In this document: piece after piece, positions 44,312 through 53,090 of the stretch
Layout: every line of letters begins with the position of its first letter
Position numbering within the stretch: position 1 is the stretch's first letter
Assembly (NCBI GenBank): GCA_947497905.1
Contig: CANMIH010000002.1
Location: forward strand, 186,001-250,000
Direction of reading: 5' to 3'
Source of the DNA: an uncultured Pelagimonas sp.
GTDB taxonomy: Bacteria; Pseudomonadota; Alphaproteobacteria; Rhodobacterales; Rhodobacteraceae
DNA: 64,000 nt
The notes under the pieces: model-generated
What the model was told of the DNA's origin: nothing
What the model saw: only the letters and a program-made list of their open reading frames with translations
Database searches by the model: none
Position numbers and translations under genes: made by a program

Positions 44312-46326
44312 GACGGCTGTTTGCCCTTGTCATGATCTTGTGGTCCTGCGCCTTTGCGCGGGACCAGTTTGATGCCTGGATCACCGCGACCGAAATCCCG
44401 GTGATGGTCCATGCCACCTCGTCCGAAGTGCGAGATCGCAACGGGGAGTTGTTACGGGCCTATACCATTGAGGATGGTCTCTGGCGCATGGAGGTCTCTG
44501 CGGATCAGGTCGATCCGCTGTTCTACGACATGTTGGTGGCCTATGAGGACAAACGGTTCTACGCCCATCCGGGGGTTGATCTTGTCGCCACGCTTCGCGC
44601 CGCCGGGCAGGCTTTGGCGCAGGGGAGAATTGTCTCAGGCGCGTCGACCTTGACGATGCAGGTGGCGCGCCTTTTGGAAGATGGCACGACAGGCCGCTGG
44701 GATGGCAAACTGCGCCAGATGCGCCTTGCGCTTGCTTTGGAACGGCGGTTGAGCAAGGCAGAGATCCTTGGACTTTATCTGCGTCTGGCGCCTTATGGAG
44801 GGAACGTCGAAGGGGTGCGCGCGGCCTCTTTGGTCTGGCTGGGCAAGGAACCCAAACGGCTGACGCCTGCCGAGGCTGCGCTTCTGGTGGCCTTGCCGCA
44901 GGCCCCCGAAAGCCGCCGCCCAGATCGCCACCCCGAAGCCGCGCGTATTGCCCGCGACCGGGTGTTGATGCGAATGGCGAAAGCGGGCGTTATCAGCAAA
45001 GAGGCGGCCTTGGCTGGGCACCGCGACCCTGCGCCGCTGGGGCGCAAACCCATGCCACAGGTTGCTCCGCATTTGTCTGATCGTGCTCTGGCTGAAGGCG
45101 CGGGGCGACATGACCTGACACTTGATGCAGGGTTGCAGCGCGGGTTGGAGGATCTTGTGCGTCGACATATGGCAGGGCGGGATGATCGTTTGTCGATGGC
45201 GGTGCTGGTGGCCGATTACGCAACCGGAGAGATAAAGGCCTCGGTCGGGTCACCGAATTACGCGGATACCGTGGGGCAGGGATTTGTCGACATGACACAG
45301 GCGCAGAGATCGCCGGGGTCGACGCTAAAACCCTTGGTGTATGGTCTGAGTTTTGATCGGGGGTTGGCCCATCCCGAGACCGTGATCATGGACACCCCCG
45401 TGCAATTTGGCCGGTATGCCCCACAAAACTTTGATGGTGTGTTTCGGGGTGAGGTGTCCGTGCGTCGGGCGCTTCAACTGTCGTTGAATATTCCGGTTGT
45501 CAGGCTGACCGAAGCTTTGGGACCGGCCCATGTGATGGCAGCCCTGAAATCTGCAGGGGTGCAGCCTGGCCTACAGGGGGGCGCGCCAGGACTGGCGCTA
45601 AGCCTTGGTGGCGTCGGAGTCACGCTACAAGAGCTTGTACAACTGTACGCCGGGATGGCGCGCGGAGGTGGTGCTGTGACGCTTCAATGGCGACAGGGCG
45701 CTTTGGACACTCCCGAAGAGCGCCGGTTTTTGTCTGCTGCGTCCAGTTGGCAGCTGGGGCATGTCCTCGCAGGTGTGACACCGCCGTCAACCGCAGGACC
45801 TTCGGGGCGCGTGGCCTATAAAACCGGGACATCTTATGGGCATCGGGATGCCTGGGCCCTAGGATGGGATGGCCAGCATGTGGCAGGCGTGTGGATCGGC
45901 AGACCTGATGGAACACCGGTACCCGGTGCCTTTGGTGGGGATCTTGCCGCGCCTCTCCTGTTCGAGATCTTGGGACGGGCGCGGGTTGGCGACGCGCCTC
46001 TGCCTGCGCCGCCACCTGATGTCCTCTTGGTTTCGCGTGCGCAGCTTCCAGCCCCATTGCAGCGATTTGGACGAGACGAAGATCGCAGGCCGCTGCAGGT
46101 TAGTTTTCCCCCAGACGGGGCACGTTTGTCGCTGTCAGAGGAGGGGGTGCCGGTCAAACTGCGGGGGGGCACGCCACCTTTTACCCTGCTTGCGGATGGG
46201 GCAGTGATTGCCCACGGGATGAACCGCAGCGAATTTACTGCGCCTGTGTCTGGGCTTGGGTTTACCACGCTGTCGGTGATCGATGCGCTGGGTCGCGCGG
46301 GCCGCGTGTCGATTGAATTGCGATAG
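44308..46326 (+). CDS. pbpC: Penicillin-binding protein 1C
   Basis: A 672-aa bifunctional peptidoglycan synthase. N-terminal membrane anchor; glycosyltransferase domain with catalytic Glu80 in VAYEDKRFYAHPGVD, and STLTMQVARLL. Transpeptidase Ser338 in RSPGSTLKPLVYG, later KTGTSYGHRDAW (KTG motif). The C-terminal region (about 580-672) is the PBP1C-specific BiPBP_C domain. GTG start inside the macroglobulin stop (GTGA) implies coupled synthesis; PBP1C and the macroglobulin are thought to cooperate in repairing and defending a breached cell wall. Confidence 0.95.
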   Translation: MRRLFALVMILWSCAFARDQFDAWITATEIPVMVHATSSEVRDRNGELLRAYTIEDGLWRMEVSADQVDPLFYDMLVAYEDKRFYAHPGVDLVATLRAAGQALAQGRIVSGASTLTMQVARLLEDGTTGRWDGKLRQMRLALALERRLSKAEILGLYLRLAPYGGNVEGVRAASLVWLGKEPKRLTPAEAALLVALPQAPESRRPDRHPEAARIARDRVLMRMAKAGVISKEAALAGHRDPAPLGRKPMPQVAPHLSDRALAEGAGRHDLTLDAGLQRGLEDLVRRHMAGRDDRLSMAVLVADYATGEIKASVGSPNYADTVGQGFVDMTQAQRSPGSTLKPLVYGLSFDRGLAHPETVIMDTPVQFGRYAPQNFDGVFRGEVSVRRALQLSLNIPVVRLTEALGPAHVMAALKSAGVQPGLQGGAPGLALSLGGVGVTLQELVQLYAGMARGGGAVTLQWRQGALDTPEERRFLSAASSWQLGHVLAGVTPPSTAGPSGRVAYKTGTSYGHRDAWALGWDGQHVAGVWIGRPDGTPVPGAFGGDLAAPLLFEILGRARVGDAPLPAPPPDVLLVSRAQLPAPLQRFGRDEDRRPLQVSFPPDGARLSLSEEGVPVKLRGGTPPFTLLADGAVIAHGMNRSEFTAPVSGLGFTTLSVIDALGRAGRVSIELR

Positions 46327-46476
46327 ATCGTCGTTTGTTGGAGAGCGACGAGGCCTCTGGCGAGAGACTTTGTAAAAAGGAAGACGCCGCGGATTGGGCG
46401 GTCACAAAGCGCAGGATCCGGGTCGAGGCACGCTAGGTGGTGCGGCAGATTGCGAAAAACAAAATGGAGTTTTTCG

Positions 46477-46944
46477 ATGATCACCTATACCGGACTGCCG
46501 ACTGAAGTGGCGCGTTCTTATCAGGCAGCCGGCACTGATGCCTACGGACACGTGCCTGAACAGAGTGTTTCAGATGGTGTGGGCAATCCTTGCCGTCATT
46601 GTTTGGGCCATGTGCCTGAGGGGCAGGGTATGTTGATACTGGCCCATCGTCCATTTGGCGCGCTTCAACCCTATGCAGAAACGGGGCCGATTTTTCTCTG
46701 CTCGGACATCTGTGAAAAACAGCATGATGCCGCGTTGCCAGAGGTGCTGAAAACGTCTCCGGACTATCTGATCAAAGGATATACCTCTGATGAGCGGATT
46801 TATTATGGCACGGGGGAGATTGTGCTGCAGGCCGATTTAGAGAAGGCCATCGCCACCCGGTTTGAAAATCCCCGGGTGGCGTTTGTTGATATCCGCTCGT
46901 CGCGCAATAATTGTTGGATAGCGCGGGCGACGCGCGCGGATTAG
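46477..46944 (+). CDS. DUF1203 protein
   Basis: A 155-aa soluble protein of the DUF1203 family, function unknown. Recognisable parts: GNPCRHCLGHVPEGQGMLIL with the CRHC pair, HRPFGALQPYAETGPIFLC with a further cysteine, then YGTGEIV and FVDIRSSRNNCWIARATR at the end. The conserved cysteines suggest metal or disulfide chemistry (inference). ATG 46477 preferred to a start nine codons upstream because GGAG lies 9 nt before it. Its TAG overlaps the convergent thiolase stop by 4 nt. Confidence 0.88.
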   Translation: MITYTGLPTEVARSYQAAGTDAYGHVPEQSVSDGVGNPCRHCLGHVPEGQGMLILAHRPFGALQPYAETGPIFLCSDICEKQHDAALPEVLKTSPDYLIKGYTSDERIYYGTGEIVLQADLEKAIATRFENPRVAFVDIRSSRNNCWIARATRAD

Positions 46945-48119
46945 ATCCGCTCGATGGCCAGTGCGATGCCCTGACCGCCCCCGATGCACATGGTGATCAG
47001 CGCTTTGGAGCCGCCGATGCGTTCAAGTTCATAGAGCGCTTTTACGGTGATGATCGATCCTGTGGCACCCACCGGATGGCCGAGAGCAATGGCCCCGCCA
47101 TTTGGGTTCACCTTGGCGGGGTCGAGGCCCAGTGTATTGGTCACAGCAAGGGCCTGCGAGGCGAAGGCCTCGTTGGATTCGATCACATCAAAATCTGCGG
47201 CGCTCAGGCCGGTGCGTTTGAGCAGCATTTCGACCGCTGGGATCGGGCCGATGCCCATGACTTCGGGGCGCACGCCAGAATGGGCGTAGCCCAGAATGCG
47301 GGCGCGTGGCGTCAGGCCGGATTTTTCCGCAGCTGACGCGCGGGCCAACACCAGAGCGGCCGCACCATCGTTGATGCCCGAGGCATTGCCCGCGGTCACA
47401 GTGCCGTCTTTTTGGAAGGCCGCACGCAGACCTGCAAGCGCGTCTGCTGTGGTGGCTTTGGGGTGTTCATCGGTTTCGAAGGCAACCATCTCGCGGCGCT
47501 TTTTCACCATCACAGGGGTGATCTGCTCGGCGAAATAGCCTGCTTCGATGGCTTTGGCGGCGCGATTCTGGCTTTCAAGCGCAAAGGCATCCTGCATGTC
47601 GCGTGTGATGGCGTTTTCGGCCGCAACATTTTCGGCGGTGACCCCCATGTGGCCAGACCCAAATGGGCAATTTAGCGTGCCGAGCAGCATGTCGAGGGTG
47701 CGCACATCCCCCATTTTGGACCCCCAACGCTGGTCGGGCACAATGTAAGGGCTGCGCGACATACTCTCAGCACCGCCCACCAATGCAAAATCGGCATCGC
47801 CCAGCATCAGGGATTGAGCGCCTGAGATGATGGACTGGACGCCTGAGCCACAGAGCCGGTTGACGTTCATTGCAGGTGTGCTGTCGGGCACTCCGGCGTT
47901 CATGGCCGCCACGCGTGACAGATACATGTCGCGGGGTTCGGTGTTGATAATATGGCCAAAGACCACGTGGCCGATCTGTTCCGGGTCGACGCCGGAGCGC
48001 TCAAGCGCCGCCTTTGAGGCCGTTGTGGCCAGATCAATTGGGGGTACGGCCGCCAGAGATCCGCCAAAGGTGCCAATTGCGGTGCGGGCGCCGCCCAGAA
48101 TTACGATATCGTCGCTCAT
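46941..48119 (-). CDS. Acetyl-CoA C-acyltransferase (thiolase)
   Basis: A 392-aa thiolase, joining or cleaving acyl-CoA (acetoacetyl-CoA formation for polyhydroxybutyrate or fatty-acid breakdown). Catalytic nucleophile Cys90 in NVNRLCGSGVQSI; the second-half motifs NEAFASQAL, GGAIALGHPVGATGS (base His) and CIGGGQG (second Cys) are intact. Closest in style to biosynthetic thiolases such as PhaA/BktB, but no phaB neighbour is in the window, so direction is not decided. Start MSDDIVILGG at 48119; a longer frame to 48164 lacks homology. Confidence 0.94.
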   Translation of the reverse strand: MSDDIVILGGARTAIGTFGGSLAAVPPIDLATTASKAALERSGVDPEQIGHVVFGHIINTEPRDMYLSRVAAMNAGVPDSTPAMNVNRLCGSGVQSIISGAQSLMLGDADFALVGGAESMSRSPYIVPDQRWGSKMGDVRTLDMLLGTLNCPFGSGHMGVTAENVAAENAITRDMQDAFALESQNRAAKAIEAGYFAEQITPVMVKKRREMVAFETDEHPKATTADALAGLRAAFQKDGTVTAGNASGINDGAAALVLARASAAEKSGLTPRARILGYAHSGVRPEVMGIGPIPAVEMLLKRTGLSAADFDVIESNEAFASQALAVTNTLGLDPAKVNPNGGAIALGHPVGATGSIITVKALYELERIGGSKALITMCIGGGQGIALAIERI

Positions 48120-48251
48120 GATGTCCTCCAAGTTGGAAAGACTATGCATGCTGCAATGCCGCATGTCAGCCGAGACGTCCCGTCAGAGATGGCTAGGCGA
48201 TTGGGATTGCGACCGGTAAGATGGTTGGAATTGCAACGAAAGGATCTGTTT

Positions 48252-48560
48252 ATGAGTGTGTCACTGCAGGTGATCTACCCGGTTGGTGCGGAAAGCACGT
48301 TCGACCATGAGTATTATGCCACCATCCATATGGCGCTGGTGCACGAGCATATGGGCCCGCATATCGCGCAGACTCTGGTGACCAAAGGCAAGGCGGGTGG
48401 GCCAAAGGTGCCTCCGGCGTTTCATGCCATTGCGACAATGGTGTTTGCGGATGCAGATGCGATGAAAGCCGCGATGGCTTTAGCTGGCCCGGTGATGGCG
48501 GATATTCCGAATTTCACCAATATTGAGCCGCAGATACTCATTGGGGATGTGGTGGCCTAA
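48252..48560 (+). CDS. EthD-family small protein
   Basis: A 102-aa ferredoxin-like alpha/beta protein. The EthD pattern is visible: LQVIYPVGAESTFDHEYYAT, then IHMALVHEHMGP and FHAIATMVFADADAMKAAMA, ending FTNIEPQILIG. EthD was named from an ether-degradation cluster but most members are small dimeric proteins of unknown role. The gene is divergent from the thiolase with about 130 bp between. Start ATG 48252 matches homologues; weak ribosome-binding site AAAGGA upstream. Confidence 0.85.
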   Translation: MSVSLQVIYPVGAESTFDHEYYATIHMALVHEHMGPHIAQTLVTKGKAGGPKVPPAFHAIATMVFADADAMKAAMALAGPVMADIPNFTNIEPQILIGDVVA

Positions 48561-48766
48561 CGCTCGCGCCCGACGTGAATGCGATAGCCAGAGGGGGGCG
48601 CGGACGGAGAAGACGGGGTTTGTAGCCCTCGCATGAAGCGCGCCACCCTCTGCCATAGAGAGAGACTGTTCGCATATGTCGGCCCACGCGCCGGTACATG
48701 TGGTCCCGTTGCCCCGGAGTAGGGCAGATGGGGTAACACAATAGGGTTTTGATCAGGCTTGGACAT
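48557..48766 (-). CDS. Possible small disordered protein, 69 aa
   Basis: Reads MSKPDQNPIVLPHLPYSG at the start, Pro/Ser-rich in the middle (PSSPSAPPSG), with one short amphipathic segment (LSLWQRVARFMRGL). Its stop overlaps the EthD stop by 4 nt, the same convergent arrangement seen at three certain gene pairs in this window, which mildly favours a real gene. The start lacks a properly spaced ribosome-binding site. No family is recognised; could be chance. Confidence 0.35.
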   Translation of the reverse strand: MSKPDQNPIVLPHLPYSGATGPHVPARGPTYANSLSLWQRVARFMRGLQTPSSPSAPPSGYRIHVGRER

Positions 48767-48801
48767 CCTCAGACAGTGTCATGGTGTCCCTTGCCAAAAT
48801 C

Positions 48802-48978
48802 TTAAAACTCGCCTTGCAGATTGCGGTTCTGTACGACGTGGTAAATGCTTGGGGTTGGGTCTTTATCATTCTGTAAGGTTTCAGACTGAACATCCGCTCC
48901 ACGGGCGTGAAGAACGGTTACTGTGACCAGCAGGACCGCGATTAGGCCAAGATTGACAAGGTTAAGATCACTGAACAT
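48802..48978 (-). CDS. Small single-pass membrane protein, 58 aa
   Basis: An unlisted short gene: MFSDLNLVNLGLIAVLLVTV begins with a hydrophobic helix (about 8-23), then a polar tail containing ARGADVQSETLQND and ending QNRNLQGEF. The composition (one membrane helix plus charged tail) is protein-like, but no strong ribosome-binding site is seen before the ATG. It fills much of the 600-bp gap between the EthD gene and the next certain gene. The rest of that gap (48979-49166) contains no visible gene and should carry promoters for both sides. Confidence 0.5.
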   Translation of the reverse strand: MFSDLNLVNLGLIAVLLVTVTVLHARGADVQSETLQNDKDPTPSIYHVVQNRNLQGEF

Positions 48979-49166
48979 GACACGCTACTAAGCTTGTTGT
49001 GGAAGAGAACGACACAAAAGCCTTTGCAGCACTGCTTTCAATGCGACAAAGCGACATGACCCTTTGTTCTGGGGGACTATCCCTTTGTGGTATGTTCGGG
49101 CCCCTATGATTGCAGGTATGCGCGGTGACGTAACGGTATCACCTCATCCTGCATCGAAGTTCGATT

Positions 49167-49640
49167 ATGACGGCTCCCTCTTCTCCTCTTGTGACGTATA
49201 TTTACCTTGAGACTGGCCTTCTGGCCCTGCGTGTGATCGGAGACTGGACCTCACAAACGGGGGGCAAAGAAATTGCAGCGATGGTTGCCTCTCTTGAGGG
49301 GAAATCGATCACCAAGGTTTTTGTGGACCTTTCAGGCCTGACAAGTTCAGACGCCAAAAGTGTGAATGTCACCCAAGATGCGATGGACCTTCAGCGCATT
49401 GTGGAACAAGGTGTGCAGTTCGCGTTTTATGCGCATGAAGGCAGTTTGGGCTTCGGCATGTCGAGGATTTTGGCGGCCTTCTCTGATCCGGAGAACAAAT
49501 CTCGCCTGCAGGTCTGGTCGGATGCGGATGGCGCGCTCGAGAGTTTGGGCGTTGCTCATAGCTACACATCATTGCTGAATGAGACGGATTGGTCCAATGC
49601 ACTGCGCGTTCGACCCTCCAAATTAGCAGGCATGCGATGA
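49167..49640 (+). CDS. Hypothetical soluble protein, possible STAS/SpoIIAA-like fold
   Basis: A 157-aa protein with alternating strands and helices: LVTYIYLETGLLALRVIGDW, KVFVDLSGLTSSDAKSV, VQFAFYAHEGSLGFGMSRI, RLQVWSDADGALESLG. The VDLSGL segment followed by a helix and the FAFY strand resemble SpoIIAA-like/STAS domains, but I do not see a diagnostic phosphoserine motif. Start ATG 49167 has a weak ribosome-binding site. No operon partner. Function unknown. Confidence 0.65.
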   Translation: MTAPSSPLVTYIYLETGLLALRVIGDWTSQTGGKEIAAMVASLEGKSITKVFVDLSGLTSSDAKSVNVTQDAMDLQRIVEQGVQFAFYAHEGSLGFGMSRILAAFSDPENKSRLQVWSDADGALESLGVAHSYTSLLNETDWSNALRVRPSKLAGMR

Positions 49641-49724
49641 GACCAAGGGGTCAACCCGGCTTTTAACGACGCAACTTGGCAGGCGACCCTTGCGAGACTC
49701 AGTCAAAGCGCGTATTTCGCCCCT

Positions 49725-49826
49725 ATGGCCAAGTTTCTCAATCTCGGCGACCGCGCCCGTCTGCGCGAACGCTTTTACGGTGTCGCCCGCACCGTTCTGG
49801 CACGGCTATACGCGGCCGGCGCCTGA
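49725..49826 (+). CDS. Possible 33-aa basic peptide upstream of leuC
   Basis: ATG 49725 to TGA 49824 encodes [20 protein letters not shown] plus a 13-residue hydrophobic-basic end. It is amphipathic and Arg-rich. It is not a leucine attenuator peptide: the leucines are dispersed, with no run of Leu codons. No ribosome-binding site of note. It lies 53 bp before the leuC start, so could be a small protein or chance. Confidence 0.3.
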   Translation: MAKFLNLGDRARLRERFYGVARTVLARLYAAGA

Positions 49827-49879
49827 GCGCTTTCTGTAAAGCCACCCCATTTAGCAAATCAGAAACGGGAGAGGACCGC

Positions 49880-51286
49880 ATGTCCCCCAAAACGCTTTAT
49901 GACAAAATCTGGGATGCCCACGTCGTTCAAGAGGACGAAGATGGCACCAGTCTGCTGTATATTGACCGCCACCTGGTTCACGAAGTGACCAGCGCGCAGG
50001 CTTTTGAAGGTCTGCGGATGAACGGACGCAAGGTGCGTGCACCTGAAAAGACCATCGCGGTTCCAGATCACAACGTGCCGACCACCGAAGGTCGTGAAGA
50101 TCCGGCGCAGATGACCGAAGAAAGCCGCATTCAGGTTGAGGCGCTTGACACCAACGCCAAGGAATTTGGCGTGCATTACTATCCGGTATCGGATGTGCGT
50201 CAGGGCATCGTGCACATCGTTGGCCCGGAAAACGGCTGGACCCTGCCAGGCATGACCGTTGTCTGTGGCGACAGCCACACCGCCACGCACGGGGCGTTTG
50301 GCTCACTTGCACATGGTATCGGCACCTCTGAGGTTGAGCACGTTCTGGCGACCCAGACCCTCATTCAGAAGAAATCGCTGAACATGAAGGTTGAAATCAC
50401 AGGCAAGCTCAAACCCGGTGTGACCGCAAAAGACATCACCCTGGCTGTGATCGGCGAAACCGGTACCGGTGGCGGCACAGGTTACGTGATCGAATACTGT
50501 GGCGAAGCCATCCGTGATCTGTCGATGGAAGGTCGTATGACCGTCTGTAACATGGCGATCGAAGGCGGTGCGCGTGCGGGTCTGATCGCACCGGACGAAA
50601 CCACCTTCAACTACGTCAAAGGCCGTGCTCATGCGCCCAAAGGTGCACAGTGGGAAGCCGCGCTGACGTGGTGGAAAACCCTCTACACCGATGAAGGTGC
50701 CCATTTCGACAAGGTTGTCACCCTGAAAGGCGAAGACATCCAGCCGGTTGTGACCTGGGGCACCTCGCCTGAGGACGTTCTGCCGATCACCGGCGTTGTC
50801 CCACACCCCGAAGAGTTCGAAGGTGGCAAAGTCGAAGCCGCCCGTCGTGCGATTGAATACATGGGTCTTGAAGCCGGTCAGAAACTGACGGACATCGAAA
50901 TCGACACCGTGTTCATCGGGTCTTGCACCAATGGTCGGATCGAAGATCTTCGTGCCGTGGCCGATGTGGTCAAAGGCAAAAAGATCAAAGACGGGATCCG
51001 CGCTATGGTCGTACCGGGCTCGGGTCTTGTGCGGGCACAGGCCGAAGAAGAAGGTCTGGCAGACATCTTTAAAGAGGCCGGTTTTGAATGGCGTCTGGCG
51101 GGATGTTCCATGTGTCTGGCGATGAACCCCGACCAGCTGTCCGAAGGCGAGCGCTGTGCCTCGACTTCGAACCGCAACTTTGAAGGACGTCAGGGCTATA
51201 AGGGCCGCACACACCTCGTGTCGCCTGCAATGGCCGCCGCTGCCGCATTGACCGGCAAACTGACCGACGTTCGCGAGCTGATGTAA
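49880..51286 (+). CDS. leuC: 3-isopropylmalate dehydratase, large subunit
   Basis: A 468-aa aconitase-family subunit that, with LeuD, isomerises 2- to 3-isopropylmalate in leucine synthesis. The [4Fe-4S] ligands are in [15 protein letters not shown] and [11 protein letters not shown]. Other marks: [40 protein letters not shown], and the C-terminal [12 protein letters not shown]. Start [12 protein letters not shown] at 49880, with GAGAGGA upstream; the frame is open to 49676 but without homology. leuD follows after 12 bp. Confidence 0.97.
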   Translation: MSPKTLYDKIWDAHVVQEDEDGTSLLYIDRHLVHEVTSAQAFEGLRMNGRKVRAPEKTIAVPDHNVPTTEGREDPAQMTEESRIQVEALDTNAKEFGVHYYPVSDVRQGIVHIVGPENGWTLPGMTVVCGDSHTATHGAFGSLAHGIGTSEVEHVLATQTLIQKKSLNMKVEITGKLKPGVTAKDITLAVIGETGTGGGTGYVIEYCGEAIRDLSMEGRMTVCNMAIEGGARAGLIAPDETTFNYVKGRAHAPKGAQWEAALTWWKTLYTDEGAHFDKVVTLKGEDIQPVVTWGTSPEDVLPITGVVPHPEEFEGGKVEAARRAIEYMGLEAGQKLTDIEIDTVFIGSCTNGRIEDLRAVADVVKGKKIKDGIRAMVVPGSGLVRAQAEEEGLADIFKEAGFEWRLAGCSMCLAMNPDQLSEGERCASTSNRNFEGRQGYKGRTHLVSPAMAAAAALTGKLTDVRELM

Positions 51287-51298
51287 GGAGCCAGCGCT

Positions 51299-51904
51299 AT
51301 GGAAAAGTTCGAAAAACTGACCGGTATCGCCGCGCCTATGCCGCTGGTGAATATCGACACTGACATGATCATTCCCAAGGTGTTTCTGAAGTCGATCAAA
51401 CGCACCGGTTTTGGTGTGAACCTGTTTGACGAGATGCGCTATAACCGTGACGGCACCGAAATCGAAGATTTCGTGCTGAACAAGCCGCAGTATCGCAACA
51501 CCGAGATCCTGATCGCGGGCGACAACTTTGGCTGTGGTTCATCGCGTGAGCACGCGCCCTGGGCCATCAAAGACTTTGGAATCAAATGCGTGGTGTCCAC
51601 GTCGTTTGCCGACATCTTCTTCAACAACTGCTTCAAAAACGGCATTCTGCCGATTGTCCTGCCACAAGAGCAGATCGACCTGCTGATGGCAGATGCAGAG
51701 AAGGGCGAAAACGCCCGGATGACTGTTGATCTCGAAGCACAAGAGATCACCACGTCCGACGGCGAAGTTGTTAAGTTTGACGTCGACGCGTTCAAAAAGC
51801 ACTGCTTGCTGAACGGCCTGGATGACATCGGTCTGTCGCTCGAAAAAGTGGCTTCGATCGACTCGTTTGAAGAAAAAGCCGCTCAGGCCCGCCCTTGGGT
51901 CTAA
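51299..51904 (+). CDS. leuD: 3-isopropylmalate dehydratase, small subunit
   Basis: A 201-aa partner of LeuC. Family marks: [19 protein letters not shown] at the N-terminus, [44 protein letters not shown] of the leuC stop region serves as ribosome-binding site. An intrinsic terminator 23 bp after the stop ends the leuCD message. leuB is 4.1 kb downstream on the same strand. Confidence 0.97.
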   Translation: MEKFEKLTGIAAPMPLVNIDTDMIIPKVFLKSIKRTGFGVNLFDEMRYNRDGTEIEDFVLNKPQYRNTEILIAGDNFGCGSSREHAPWAIKDFGIKCVVSTSFADIFFNNCFKNGILPIVLPQEQIDLLMADAEKGENARMTVDLEAQEITTSDGEVVKFDVDAFKKHCLLNGLDDIGLSLEKVASIDSFEEKAAQARPWV

Positions 51905-51926
51905 GCTGAGACTTACGACGTAAAGA

Positions 51927-51958
51927 GGCGCTCCGAAGGATTTCGGGGCGCCTTTTTT
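51927..51958 (+). terminator. Intrinsic terminator of leuCD
   Basis: GGCGCTCCGAA pairs with TTCGGGGCGCC (one T-G wobble) around a 4-nt loop, followed by TTTTTTG. Confidence 0.93.
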
Positions 51959-52229
51959 GTTTCTCGCGCTCAACATTGCCATAATTCGAGCGGGTGGCTG
52001 AATAGTGGCACAAAATAGAGCTTCCGCTAAATATTGTGATTTCCCTCAATTTTCACAAAGATTTAAGGGGTTTTGTGATGCAATCGAGGAACAGATCTGC
52101 TGGGAAACCGTGGATTTGAGCAAGGCCTAGGTTGTCCCGACAGGCGAAAAGGGGCAAAACTAAGGCAAGAATGAGGCAACCCACCTAACATGGTGGCATC
52201 GGGATGGAACAAGGCCACGGCATCGTATC
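51959..52229. other. Gap between leuD and the membrane-protein gene
   Basis: With the terminator this is a 325-bp gene-free stretch. It has an AT-rich first half (gaatagtggcacaaaatag, then attgtgatttccctcaattt), suitable for a promoter of the next gene, and no convincing open frame. I see no repeat or tRNA in it. Confidence 0.4.
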
Positions 52230-53090
52230 GTGACCGTCCGGAACCAAAGGGCAGATGACTTGATACAACGCATGTTCGGTGCGGCCTTACGGGCTTTCCT
52301 TGTCGGGGTGGTGTTTTCCATCCCCGCGTTCCTGTTGCCTCAGGCGAGCCCTGATGCGGTACAGATGGCGGCGGTGTTCTCACTGATTGCAGCCGGTCTG
52401 ACCTTTGCGGAATACACATCGAACTATCCCAGCCTGATCGAGTTTCGCGAAGCCCCACCCTATAACCGCATGCGGTTTGTCGCCCTTTTTGTGACGGTGC
52501 TCATGCTGACGTTGATTGCGCGAGATGCCTCTTACCCCACTGCATTCAACGCCTTTTTGGCGGGACTTGGGCGGGTCGTAGGTGGCGCTATGGATTTTCC
52601 GTTTTCTCCCGTGCGTCTGATGGTTTTGCTTGTCCCGGAGGGCGCGGAGCAGGCGCAATTTGAGACCGTGCGTGTCTTCGCAGGTCTGGCTTATCTTGTG
52701 TCCTTGCTATCCTTGTTGGTGTTCACCGCCATTGTGCGTTTGCTGGACTGGCCAATCCGGCACGGGGCCTTCAATTTCTGGGTCAACCTGCCGCTGTTTG
52801 ATCCCACTGCGGGGGGCGATGTGCTGTATCGGCTAAAACGCGACAGTCATGTCAATGTTGCGCTTGGGTTCCTGCTTCCCTTTGCGATCCCTGCTATACT
52901 GCAGTTGGCGTCGTCACTGGCCGTTCCCCTGTCGATGAATGACCCGCAGAGTTTGATTTGGATGATGAGTGCATGGGCCTTTTTGCCGGCCAGTTTGATT
53001 ATGCGCGGCGTGGCATTGATGCGGATCGCCGACCTGATCGAAGAAAAACGTCGCCGCGCCTATGCGCAGGCAGAGTTGCAGGTCGCCTAA
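52230..53090 (+). CDS. Hypothetical multi-pass membrane protein
   Basis: Up to 286 aa with about six hydrophobic segments (near 17-35, 45-60, 82-98, 146-167, 210-232, 246-266). Not recognised as a family. The start is uncertain: GTG 52230 is the longest, but TTG 52260 lies nine nt after AAAGG and may be used, and ATG 52272 is a third choice. It ends IADLIEEKRRRAYAQAELQV, a charged cytoplasmic tail. Its 3' part overlaps the maximal frame of the next gene by 133 nt, a junction discussed in the findings. Confidence 0.65.
   Translation: MTVRNQRADDLIQRMFGAALRAFLVGVVFSIPAFLLPQASPDAVQMAAVFSLIAAGLTFAEYTSNYPSLIEFREAPPYNRMRFVALFVTVLMLTLIARDASYPTAFNAFLAGLGRVVGGAMDFPFSPVRLMVLLVPEGAEQAQFETVRVFAGLAYLVSLLSLLVFTAIVRLLDWPIRHGAFNFWVNLPLFDPTAGGDVLYRLKRDSHVNVALGFLLPFAIPAILQLASSLAVPLSMNDPQSLIWMMSAWAFLPASLIMRGVALMRIADLIEEKRRRAYAQAELQVA

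Noticed and set aside
49641-49879. Leucine attenuator ahead of leuC
   Set aside because: The short peptide there has no run of leucine codons and no terminator/antiterminator pair was evident.
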